A stretch of 6,360 nt of DNA from Collinsella sp. CAG:166 (GTDB lineage Bacteria > Actinomycetota > Coriobacteriia > Coriobacteriales > Coriobacteriaceae), in assembly GCA_000434535.1 (NCBI GenBank), contig FR878698.1:1-6360 (forward strand). Direction: 5' to 3'. A model generated the notes under the pieces. It saw nothing but the letters and a program-made list of their open reading frames with translations, ran no database searches and had not been told where the DNA came from. Positions 1-6,360 of this stretch are shown one piece after another (the stretch's first letter is position 1; each line of letters begins with the position of its first letter). A program made the position numbers and the translations under genes.

Positions 1-54
1 GCAGGCAGCGCGCCTTCTATTATTTGGACGGAACCCGTATCCCGACATTCCTTG

Positions 55-1617
55 CTACTTGCCGTCGTCGTCCTCGGCTTCTTCTCTTGCATAGAGCTCC
101 AGCATGCGGCGGCGGTATTCGCGCACGGCGAGCTTGGCGCGCTCCAGGCGGCGACGCTCATGCGGAGTCAGCTCGGACGTGTCGATCTCATCACCATAAG
201 TCTTATCGGCAAGCAGGTGCGCCGCGTCCACGATGCGGGCATCGATGTGGCCGCTCGCCGCCTCGGCGGAAAGACGCTCGGCAATCGTATCGAGCGTAGG
301 CAGGCCCTCGAATACGCGACCATGGCCATGCGAAGTCAGCAGCTCGTGCTCTCGTGCGAGCAGACTCGCCAAATCGTGATGAGCGCGCAGGATGTCGAGC
401 GCATCGGATGGATGCTCGGCAACTTCTGCCACGGCGGCGACCGGCGCAGCATCCACCACGCGGTAGAAGAGCTGCGCGAGCAATGGCATCAAGAACACCG
501 TGATGGCGCCGGCGGCAACCATAACCGACGCGATGTCTTGCGACAGCGCGCCCGCGTTGACGGCAACGCTCGTCACGGCAACGATGATCGGCAGCGCCGT
601 GGTGCAGTACAGGGCCACGGTAATGCGGCCATACGCCGACACATCGCGCGTCGCAGGACAAATGCTCATAGAGACAAGGATCGGCACGGCACGAATAATC
701 AGCAACGCCACGATAAAGCCCACGAGCAAGCCCGGGCGCGAAGCCACGGCCGTCAGGTCGATCTTTGCGCCCGATACGGTAAAGAACACCGGAATCAAAA
801 AGCCGTAGGCCAGACCGTCGAGCTTGGTCTCGAGCGTATGGTTGCCCTCGGGGATGATATAGCGCAGGACAAAGCCGGCGGCAAAAGAACCCAACACGAT
901 GTCGAGATCAAAGACGGCCGAGAACGCCACGAGTGTGACCAGGATGAGCACCGTCAGGCGCACGAAGGTCTGCGACGTGGTATCGGCGCGCTCCTCGACA
1001 AACGCAAAGAAACGGCTGCCGACGCGCTTGGAGCGGCTCGGGACCACGGCAAGCAACACGCAAACCACCGCAAACAAGCCAAGGATTACGAGCGTTTGGA
1101 TGCCAGTGCGGGCAGACAGCAGCACCGACATGGCGAGCACGGGACCGAGCTCTCCCCACGTGCCATAGGCAAGGATGGAGTCGCCCACACGCGTGCCAGT
1201 GAGCGAGCGCTCACGCATGATGGGTACGAGCGTGCCGAGCGCCGTGGAAGTGAGGGCAAGCGTCACGGCGATACCGTCGAAATGACTGACCGAGAACCAC
1301 GGGGTAAAGCGCACAGCAAGCCAGGCGATACCAAACGTGACGACCCACGTCGCCAAGCCGTAGCGGCCCTCGACGCCCGTGATGCTCTTGGGATCGATCT
1401 CAAAGCCGGCAAGCAGGAACAAAAAGGCCAGACCGAGCTCGGACACCAGCGAGACCTCGGCATCTACATGGATGACGCCGAGCATATGGGGTCCCAGCAC
1501 CGCGCCGAGCACGAGCAAAAAGACCGTCTCGGGAACGGGTTTTCCGGGAATCGCCGAGGCGATAAAAGGACTCGCAAAGGCCACGAGTGCGATGATGGCG
1601 AGAGAAACGAATGCCAT
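55..1617 (-). CDS. CPA2-family cation:proton antiporter (Na+/H+ or K+/H+ exchanger), 520 aa
   Basis: Membrane antiporter predicted to exchange a monovalent cation for protons across the cytoplasmic membrane. Seen: about 12-13 hydrophobic segments over residues 1-386, fitting the Na+/H+ exchanger domain. CPA2-like motifs are GAVLGPHMLG (38-47), LFLLAGFEID (66-75), ALTSTALGTLVP (121-132), GDSILAYGTWGELG (145-158), LGSFAAGFVLRY (242-253) and VFFTVSGAKIDL (277-288). R309 in LIIRAVP sits where the family usually has a basic residue. Residues 388-520 form a hydrophilic, probably helical tail ending in an acidic stretch (EEAEDDDGK). No RCK/TrkA-N nucleotide-binding fold is visible, so it is not a classical KefB/KefC. 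Where KefC has Gln-Asp in the ion-binding helix, this protein has G155-E156. The ATG start is supported by GAGAAAGG 6 nt upstream, and the stop is TAG. The gene is divergent from purL and probably monocistronic as far as visible. The 54 nt beyond its stop show no recognisable terminator. Family assignment is firm; the ion transported is unknown. Confidence 0.93.
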   Translation of the reverse strand: MAFVSLAIIALVAFASPFIASAIPGKPVPETVFLLVLGAVLGPHMLGVIHVDAEVSLVSELGLAFLFLLAGFEIDPKSITGVEGRYGLATWVVTFGIAWLAVRFTPWFSVSHFDGIAVTLALTSTALGTLVPIMRERSLTGTRVGDSILAYGTWGELGPVLAMSVLLSARTGIQTLVILGLFAVVCVLLAVVPSRSKRVGSRFFAFVEERADTTSQTFVRLTVLILVTLVAFSAVFDLDIVLGSFAAGFVLRYIIPEGNHTLETKLDGLAYGFLIPVFFTVSGAKIDLTAVASRPGLLVGFIVALLIIRAVPILVSMSICPATRDVSAYGRITVALYCTTALPIIVAVTSVAVNAGALSQDIASVMVAAGAITVFLMPLLAQLFYRVVDAAPVAAVAEVAEHPSDALDILRAHHDLASLLAREHELLTSHGHGRVFEGLPTLDTIAERLSAEAASGHIDARIVDAAHLLADKTYGDEIDTSELTPHERRRLERAKLAVREYRRRMLELYAREEAEDDDGK

Positions 1618-1623
1618 GTGATG

Positions 1624-1631
1624 CCTTTCTC
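1624..1631 (-). promoter_or_regulatory. Ribosome binding site of the antiporter gene
   Basis: Read on the minus strand this is GAGAAAGG, followed by a 6-nt spacer (CATCAC) and the ATG at 1617-1615. It supports the start chosen for the antiporter, which also begins directly with a hydrophobic first helix. Confidence 0.7.
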
Positions 1632-1785
1632 TTGTTTGCGCTTCACTGTAGCACCCTCGCCGTCCTCACCGCGCCGCGAGCTGTCGTATCATAGTGAGGT
1701 TTACAAACATGTGGCTCAAGGCGACCGCAGGGCAGACCCCGCAAACCGACCGCTGCCGCATACCGTACCGTACGCCCAACCGATC

Positions 1786-1798
1786 AGGAAGGCAGGAA
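1786..1798 (+). promoter_or_regulatory. Ribosome binding site of purL, decides the start
   Basis: AGGAAGG (1786-1792) lies 9 nt before the ATG at 1802, and a second AGGAA (1794-1798) lies only 3 nt before it. The pair selects 1802 over the in-frame upstream starts: GTG at 1694, and ATG at 1709, which has its own GAGG 9 nt upstream. The peptide upstream of 1802 (rich in R, T, P, Q) does not resemble a PurL N-terminus, whereas VSRIYVEKKPGFDVEA after the 1802 start does. Confidence 0.8.
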
Positions 1799-1801
1799 CC
1801 A

Positions 1802-4800
1802 ATGGTCTCTCGTATCTACGTGGAGAAGAAACCCGGGTTCGACGTCGAGGCTCAGCAGCTCAAGGGCGAGCTGACCGAAATTCTCGGCATCAAGGGCATC
1901 GAGGCCCTGAGGATCATCAACCGCTACGACGTCGAGGGCATCGACGAGGAGCTTTTCCGCTCCTGCGTGCCGACCGTCTTTAGCGAGCCCCAGGTCGATG
2001 TGACCTACGACGAGCTCCCCGCAAGCGATGGCGCCGTCTTTGCCGTCGAATTCCTGCCTGGCCAGTTTGACCAGCGCGCCGACTCCGCCAGCGAGTGCGT
2101 GCAGCTCATCAGCCAGGGCGAGCGCCCCGCCGTGCGCTCCGCCAAGGTCTATATGATCTCGGGCGCTCTGGACGAGGCCGCCATCGATGCCATCAAGCAC
2201 TACGTGGTGAACCCCGTCGAGGCGCGCATCGCCTCGCTCGACCTGCCCGAGACGCTGTACATGGAGACCCCCGAGCCCCAGCCCGTCGAGGTACTCGACG
2301 GTTTCCGCGAGCTCGACGAAGCCGGCCTTGCCGCCTTTATTTCCGAGCGCGGCCTTGCCATGGACGAGGCGGACATCGCCTTCTGCCAGCAGTACTTCCG
2401 CGATGAGGACCGCGACCCCACCATCACCGAGATCCGTGTGATCGACACCTACTGGTCCGACCACTGCCGCCACACCACCTTCGGCACCGTCCTGGACGAC
2501 GTGACGATCGACGACGCCGTGGTGCAGCAGGCCTTCGACCGCTACATGGAGATGCGCCACGAACTCGGTCGCGACGCCAAGCCCGTCTGCCTCATGGACA
2601 TGGGCACCATCGGCGCCAAGTACCTCAAGAAGACCGGCGTCATGACCGATGTCGACGAGTCCGAGGAGATCAACGCCTGCACCGTCAAGGTGAAGGTCGA
2701 TGTCGATGGCGAGGACCAGGACTGGCTGTTCCTCTTTAAGAACGAGACCCACAACCACCCGACCGAGATCGAGCCCTTCGGCGGTGCCGCCACCTGCGTG
2801 GGCGGCGCCATCCGCGACCCGCTCTCGGGCCGCAGCTATGTGTACCAGGCCATGCGCGTCACCGGCGCCGGCGACCCCACCGTCCCGGTTTCCGAGACGC
2901 TCGAGGGCAAGCTGCCGCAGCGCAAGCTCGTGACCACTGCCGCCGCCGGCTACTCCAGCTACGGCAACCAGATCGGCCTTGCCACCGGTCAGGTCAACGA
3001 ACTCTATCACCCCGGTTACGTGGCCAAGCGCATGGAGGTTGGCGCCGTCGTGGGCGCTACCCCGGCAAACCACGTTCGTCGCGAGTGCCCCGCCCCCACC
3101 GACAAGATCATCCTGCTGGGCGGCCGCACCGGCCGCGATGGCATCGGTGGCGCCACTGGCTCCTCCAAGACCCAGAACACCGAGTCCATCGAGACCTCGG
3201 GTGCCGAGGTCCAGAAGGGCAACGCCCCTGTCGAGCGCAAGCTGCAGCGCCTGTTCCGCCGCGGCGACGCCTGCCGTCTGATCAAGCGCTGCAACGACTT
3301 TGGCGCCGGCGGCGTCTCGGTCGCCGTGGGCGAGCTTGCCGACGGCCTGTATGTCGACCTTGATACCGTGACCAAGAAGTACGACGGCCTGGACGGCACC
3401 GAGCTCGCTATCTCTGAGTCCCAGGAGCGCATGGCCTGTGCCGTCGCCGACGGTGACGTCGAGGAGTTCATGGGCTACGCCGCTGAGGAGAACCTCGAGG
3501 CGACCGTTATCGCCGAGGTTACCGCCGAGCCGCGCATGCGCATGGCCTGGAACGGCGTCGCCATCGTCGACCTGTCCCGCGAGTTCCTCAACTCCAACGG
3601 CGCACCCAAGCACCAGGTCGCCCACGTGTGCGCCCGTAGCGTGTGGCAGCCCAGCTGGGCCGGCACCACGCTCGCCGAGCGCATGACCTCGCTTGTCACC
3701 GACCTCAACGTCGCTTCCAACAAGGGCCTTTCCGAGCGCTTCGACTCCACCATCGGCGCCGCGACCGTGCTCATGCCCTTTGGCGGCAAGACGCAGCTCA
3801 CCCCCAGCTCGGCCATGGTCGCCAAGTTCCCCGTGGACGGCGAGACCACCACGGCGAGTGCTATGGCATGGGGCTTCAACCCCTATCTGATGGAAGCCGA
3901 CCAGTTTGCGGGCGCCTACCTGTCCGTGGTCGAGTCCATCGCCAAGCTCGTTGCCGCCGGCTTTGAGCACAAGCGCGCCTACCTCTCCTTCCAGGAGTAC
4001 TTCGAGCGCCTGCGCACCGAGGCAGAGCGCTGGGGCAAGCCCATGGCCGCCGTCCTGGGTGCCCTTATGGCCCAGGTCGACCTGGGTGCCGGCGCCATCG
4101 GCGGCAAGGACTCCATGAGCGGTTCGTTTGAGGACGAGGCCGGCGAGCTCAACGTTCCGCCGACCCTGATCAGCTTCGCCGTCGCCGTGGGCAAGGCCGC
4201 CCGCGCCGTCTCGCCCGAGTTCAAGGGCCTCACGCACCGCGTCGTCCGCATCGCCCCCGCCACCTATGGCGAGGACTACCGCCCCGATGCTCAGCAGCTG
4301 CTCGCCGCGTTTGACGCCGTCGAGGCGCTCACTGCTACCGGCAACGCCCTGGCCATCTCCACGCCCGGCTACGGCTGCGGCGCCGAGAGCCTCTTTAAGA
4401 TGTGCGTCGGTAACCAGATCGGTATCGAGCTTGCCGAGGATGTAGACGTGGAGAGCCTCTTCACCCCGCTCTACGGCAGCTTTATCGTCGAGCTCGCCGA
4501 GGATGCCGAGCTGCCCGAGGTCGCCGACGGCGTTGTCGTCGAGCCCCTGGGCACCACCGTCGAGGGCTATGTCATCGACACCGGCTCCGAAGTCATCGAG
4601 CTCTCCGAGCTCCAGGAGGCCTGGGAGAGCGGCATCGAGGGCGTCTTTGCCTACCGCAGCGCCGGCGAGACCCCCGAGGTCGAGACCATCGACTTCCGCG
4701 CCAAGGACATCCACGTGTACGGCGGCGCCAAGATCGCCCGCCCGCGCGTGGTTATCCCCGTGTTCCCCGGCAACAACTGCGAGTACGATAGCGCCCGTGC

Positions 4801-5548
4801 CTTCCGCGCCGCCGGCGCCGAAGCCGACACCTTCGTGATCAACAACCTCACGCCCGAGGCCGTCGCCGAGAGCACCCACGAGCTTGCCCGCCGCATCCGC
4901 GCAAGCCAGATCGTCATGATCCCCGGCGGCTTCTCGGGCGGCGACGAGCCCGACGGCTCCGCCAAGTTCATCACGGCGTTCTTCCGCGCTCCCGAGGTCA
5001 CCGAGGCAGTCCGCGACCTGCTCAAGGCCCGCGATGGCCTGATGCTGGGCATCTGCAACGGCTTCCAGGCCCTGATCAAGCTCGGCCTGGTGCCCTACGG
5101 CGACATCGTCGACGCCACGCCCGATGCGCCCACGCTGACGTTCAACACCATCGGTCGCCACCAGAGCCGTCTGGTGCGCACCCGCATCTCGTCCAACTTG
5201 TCCCCGTGGCTGTCGCAGTGCAGCCTGGACGACCCCTACACCGTCGCCATCAGCCACGGCGAGGGCCGCTTTGTCGCCAACGACGAGGTACTCGCCCAGC
5301 TTATCGCCAACGGCCAGGTCGCCACGCAGTACGTGGGCGAGGACGGCAAGCCCAGCATGGATCTTTCCGTCAACCCCAACGGCGCCGCACTCGCCATCGA
5401 GGGCATCACGAGCCCCGACGGCCGCGTCCTGGGCAAGATGGGCCATGCCGAGCGTCGCGGCGACAACCTGTACCGCAACGTGCCCGAGCATGTCCCCGGC
5501 GATAAGTTCATGCCAATCTTTGAGAGCGGCGTGGCCTACTTCGCTTAA
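1802..5548 (+). CDS. purL: Phosphoribosylformylglycinamidine synthase, single-chain (PurL with fused glutaminase), 1248 aa
   Basis: Cytosolic enzyme of de novo purine synthesis, step four: FGAR + glutamine + ATP gives FGAM + glutamate + ADP + Pi. Seen, in order: a PurS-like N-terminal part starting VSRIYVEKKPGF; the substrate-site motif DTYWSDHCRHTTF (215-227, H221); FKNETHNHPTEIEPFGG (312-328), the ATP/Mg-site region of the first AIRS-like half; GGRTGRDGIGGATGSS (440-455); the second AIRS-like half with GGKDSMSG (767-774); then a class I glutamine amidotransferase domain from about 980. That domain has FPGNNCEYD (988-996), PGGFSGGDEPDG (1041-1052), the nucleophile C1085 in LGICNGFQ, SHGEGRF (1151-1157), and the His-Glu pair H1215/E1217 in GHAER. 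All catalytic residues expected of a working enzyme are present. Length and motifs fit the single-chain clade found mainly in Clostridia and relatives (TIGRFAM-type clade II, about 1240 aa). They do not fit the split PurS/PurQ/PurL set usual in other Actinobacteria. No other purine gene is adjacent in the window. Codon use is strongly biased, with no TTA, CTA or TCA codon, consistent with good expression. Confidence 0.98.
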   Translation: MVSRIYVEKKPGFDVEAQQLKGELTEILGIKGIEALRIINRYDVEGIDEELFRSCVPTVFSEPQVDVTYDELPASDGAVFAVEFLPGQFDQRADSASECVQLISQGERPAVRSAKVYMISGALDEAAIDAIKHYVVNPVEARIASLDLPETLYMETPEPQPVEVLDGFRELDEAGLAAFISERGLAMDEADIAFCQQYFRDEDRDPTITEIRVIDTYWSDHCRHTTFGTVLDDVTIDDAVVQQAFDRYMEMRHELGRDAKPVCLMDMGTIGAKYLKKTGVMTDVDESEEINACTVKVKVDVDGEDQDWLFLFKNETHNHPTEIEPFGGAATCVGGAIRDPLSGRSYVYQAMRVTGAGDPTVPVSETLEGKLPQRKLVTTAAAGYSSYGNQIGLATGQVNELYHPGYVAKRMEVGAVVGATPANHVRRECPAPTDKIILLGGRTGRDGIGGATGSSKTQNTESIETSGAEVQKGNAPVERKLQRLFRRGDACRLIKRCNDFGAGGVSVAVGELADGLYVDLDTVTKKYDGLDGTELAISESQERMACAVADGDVEEFMGYAAEENLEATVIAEVTAEPRMRMAWNGVAIVDLSREFLNSNGAPKHQVAHVCARSVWQPSWAGTTLAERMTSLVTDLNVASNKGLSERFDSTIGAATVLMPFGGKTQLTPSSAMVAKFPVDGETTTASAMAWGFNPYLMEADQFAGAYLSVVESIAKLVAAGFEHKRAYLSFQEYFERLRTEAERWGKPMAAVLGALMAQVDLGAGAIGGKDSMSGSFEDEAGELNVPPTLISFAVAVGKAARAVSPEFKGLTHRVVRIAPATYGEDYRPDAQQLLAAFDAVEALTATGNALAISTPGYGCGAESLFKMCVGNQIGIELAEDVDVESLFTPLYGSFIVELAEDAELPEVADGVVVEPLGTTVEGYVIDTGSEVIELSELQEAWESGIEGVFAYRSAGETPEVETIDFRAKDIHVYGGAKIARPRVVIPVFPGNNCEYDSARAFRAAGAEADTFVINNLTPEAVAESTHELARRIRASQIVMIPGGFSGGDEPDGSAKFITAFFRAPEVTEAVRDLLKARDGLMLGICNGFQALIKLGLVPYGDIVDATPDAPTLTFNTIGRHQSRLVRTRISSNLSPWLSQCSLDDPYTVAISHGEGRFVANDEVLAQLIANGQVATQYVGEDGKPSMDLSVNPNGAALAIEGITSPDGRVLGKMGHAERRGDNLYRNVPEHVPGDKFMPIFESGVAYFA

Positions 5549-5553
5549 ACCTT

Positions 5554-5584
5554 TCCCATCGGGTACAATCCCTTCGGGTAACAA
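5554..5584 (+). repeat. Tandem imperfect direct repeat, 15/16-nt units
   Basis: TCCCATCGGGTACAA (5554-5568) is followed immediately by TCCCTTCGGGTAACAA (5569-5584). The units differ by one substitution and one inserted base. Each contains a CCC-NNN-GGG mini-inverted repeat. The pair lies just after the purL stop and directly before the terminator hairpin. Its function is unknown; it could be a small duplication or a protein- or RNA-level regulatory site. Confidence 0.6.
5564..5569 (+). promoter_or_regulatory. Possible -10 box (TACAAT) upstream of the DMT transporter gene
   Basis: TACAAT matches the sigma-70 -10 consensus at 5 of 6 positions. The only -35 candidate is poor (TTCGCT, 5540-5545, 18-nt spacer), inside the end of purL. 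Initiation near 5576 would place the terminator hairpin about 11 nt into the transcript, which argues against a simple promoter for the downstream gene. Confidence 0.25.
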
Positions 5585-5586
5585 CA

Positions 5587-5622
5587 CCCGCCACCGACAC
5601 ATCCGGTGGCGGGTTCTTTTTT
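5587..5622 (+). terminator. Rho-independent terminator after purL
   Basis: CCCGCCACCG (5587-5596) pairs perfectly with CGGTGGCGGG (5604-5613), giving a 10-bp GC-rich stem with a 7-nt loop (ACACATC). It is followed by TTCTTTTTT (5614-5622). It begins 38 nt after the purL stop codon, so it should end the purL transcript. The U-tract lies only on the plus-strand side, so it is directional. Because it also precedes the next gene by 25 nt, a role as an attenuator for that gene cannot be excluded. Confidence 0.92.
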
Positions 5623-5635
5623 GCTTCGCGCATGT

Positions 5636-5643
5636 AGGAAGGA
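5636..5643 (+). promoter_or_regulatory. Ribosome binding site of the DMT transporter gene
   Basis: AGGAAGGA, a near-perfect Shine-Dalgarno, ends 4 nt before the ATG at 5648 (spacer CATC). It starts only 13 nt after the terminator U-tract. It fixes the start of the partial transporter gene and resembles the purL site (AGGAAGG). Confidence 0.8.
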
Positions 5644-5647
5644 CATC

Positions 5648-6360
5648 ATGGAAAGCCGCAAGCCGCATCTCGCCACCCTGCCCGGACTCATCCTGGGCTG
5701 TCTTGTTTGCTGTGCACTCTGGGGATCGGCCTTTCCCTGCATCAAGATCGGCTACGCACTCTTTGGTATCCCGGCGCACGACAGCGCTTCGCAGCTGCTC
5801 TTTGCAGGTTTACGCTTTACGCTTGCCGGCGCCCTGGTTATCGTTGGGATGAGCGCGGCCCAACGCCGCCCTCTCATACCGCAAGCGCGCGACATCAAGC
5901 CCATCTTTGTCTTGTCGCTCTTCCAGACTATCGGGCAGTACTTCTTTTTCTATCTGGGCCTCTCGCGCGCCAGCGCCATGTCGAGCTCCATCATCGAGGC
6001 CAGCGCCAACTTCCTCGCAATCCTCTTTGCCGCCCTGGCATTTCACACCGAGAAGCTCAATACGGCCAAGGTGCTTGGCTGTGCGCTGGGCTTTGCCGGC
6101 GTCGCGCTCGTCAACCTTTCGGGCGCAGATGGCACCTTTGGCTTCAGGCTCGATGGCGAGGGCTTTATCCTAGCCTCCACTGTCGCGGGTGCTCTTTCGA
6201 CCTGCCTGATCGGTATCTTCTCGCACAAGCACGACGGTGTTTTGCTTGCCGGCTGGCAATTTTTAGTCGGCGGCCTGGTCCTCACCGCCATCGGCTTTTT
6301 GATGGGCGGTGCGCTCTCCCCTACTGCGATCGTCCCTGCCATCGCGCTCATCATCTACAT
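5648..6360 (+). CDS. EamA/DMT-family transporter, partial (3' end beyond window)
   Basis: N-terminal 237 residues of a drug/metabolite-superfamily membrane transporter. The reading frame stays open to the last base, and the window ends mid-codon. Family members are usually about 300 aa with 10 helices in two EamA repeats. Here the first repeat (about 13-157) and the start of the second (about 171 on) are present, so roughly 60-70 residues should be missing. Seen: a short basic N-terminus (MESRKPH); helix 1 with the typical LWGSAFP (24-30); FAGLRFTLAG (52-61); QTIGQYFFFYLGLSRASA (93-110), typical of the helix 3-4 region; E135 in FHTEKL; and GCALGFAGVALVNLSG (144-159), the usual end of repeat one. 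The Pro common in the helix-4 region of the family is missing (IIEASANFLAIL, 115-126). Codon use is looser than in the two neighbours: it contains TTA twice and CTA once, codons both neighbours avoid. The family exports amino acids, metabolites or drugs, or takes up other small molecules; the substrate here cannot be deduced. Confidence 0.92.
   Translation, partial: MESRKPHLATLPGLILGCLVCCALWGSAFPCIKIGYALFGIPAHDSASQLLFAGLRFTLAGALVIVGMSAAQRRPLIPQARDIKPIFVLSLFQTIGQYFFFYLGLSRASAMSSSIIEASANFLAILFAALAFHTEKLNTAKVLGCALGFAGVALVNLSGADGTFGFRLDGEGFILASTVAGALSTCLIGIFSHKHDGVLLAGWQFLVGGLVLTAIGFLMGGALSPTAIVPAIALIIY

Larger units (their letters stand above)
1618..1801. promoter_or_regulatory. Divergent intergenic region between the antiporter gene and purL
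   Basis: This 184-nt region must hold the promoters of both divergent genes. The most promoter-like element is TATCATA at 1687-1693. Read on the plus strand it offers the -10 candidate TATCAT (1687-1692), and on the minus strand TATGAT (1693-1688). No good -35 box stands at 16-18 nt on either strand, so the assignment is weak. A plus-strand start near 1700 would leave about 100 nt of 5' leader for purL. I see no convincing riboswitch fold, T-box or terminator hairpin in that leader, only a short TACCG repeat around 1761-1772. Regulation by purines cannot be read from this sequence. Confidence 0.35.

Noticed and set aside
1..54. Terminator or gene end downstream of the antiporter
   Set aside because: No inverted repeat with a U-tract on either strand is visible in these 54 nt. 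Any terminator would lie outside the window.
1721..1760. Possible hairpin in the purL leader (GGCAG / CTGCC)
   Set aside because: Pairing is only about 5 bp with a long loop and no U-tract. It is no better than expected by chance in GC-rich sequence, and no riboswitch core is recognisable.
1694..1801. 36-residue N-terminal extension of PurL from GTG 1694
   Set aside because: The extension has no family resemblance. The strong Shine-Dalgarno and the conserved N-terminus place the start at 1802.
52..1983. Plus-strand open frame of 643 codons opposite the antiporter gene
   Set aside because: The product is a low-complexity Arg/His/Asp/Gly-rich sequence with no domain. It lies in codon register with the antiporter on the other strand, whose product has clear membrane helices and family motifs. 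It also runs into the start of purL.
1784..5779. Minus-strand open frame of 1331 codons opposite purL as a real giant gene
   Set aside because: Its composition (Gly, Ala, Val, Asp, Leu, His) is that expected from the complement of PurL codons. It crosses the terminator and has no supported start. PurL motifs on the plus strand are unambiguous.
5271..5852. Plus-strand 193-codon open frame overlapping the end of purL and the start of the DMT gene
   Set aside because: It is out of frame with both real genes, has no ribosome binding site, and its Ser/Pro/Arg-rich product is typical of a shifted reading of GC-rich DNA.

Overview
The window looks like chromosomal housekeeping DNA from a high-GC Gram-positive bacterium. 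A member of the Coriobacteriia (Collinsella/Olsenella-like) is my best guess. The basis is strong G/C preference at third codon positions, clear AGGAAGG-type ribosome binding sites, and a single-chain clostridial-type PurL in an otherwise actinobacterial-looking sequence. The genus is an inference and was not tested by any search.

Layout. On the minus strand, positions 55-1617 encode a complete CPA2-type cation:proton antiporter of 520 aa, with a 12-13 helix membrane domain and a charged cytoplasmic tail. A 184-nt divergent intergenic region (1618-1801) follows. On the plus strand, positions 1802-5548 encode a complete single-chain phosphoribosylformylglycinamidine synthase (PurL, 1248 aa). 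It carries the synthase and glutaminase activities on one polypeptide. A 99-nt intergenic region follows, with a tandem imperfect repeat and a perfect 10-bp GC-rich hairpin plus U-tract. From 5648 the plus strand encodes an EamA/DMT-family transporter that runs off the right edge. It has no stop codon in the window.

Functional relations. PurL performs the fourth step of de novo purine synthesis. The two flanking membrane transporters have no evident pathway link to it. The antiporter is divergent from purL, and the DMT transporter is separated from it by a strong terminator, so these are probably three transcription units. The open question is how the DMT gene is transcribed, because its start codon lies only 25 nt after the terminator U-tract.

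I found no RNA genes, mobile elements, CRISPR arrays or integration scars, and no convincing candidate for a new biological system. The two very long open frames antisense to the antiporter and to purL are explained by codon bias. The observations most worth checking are the terminator/repeat arrangement before the DMT gene and the Gly-Glu replacement at the ion-binding position of the antiporter.
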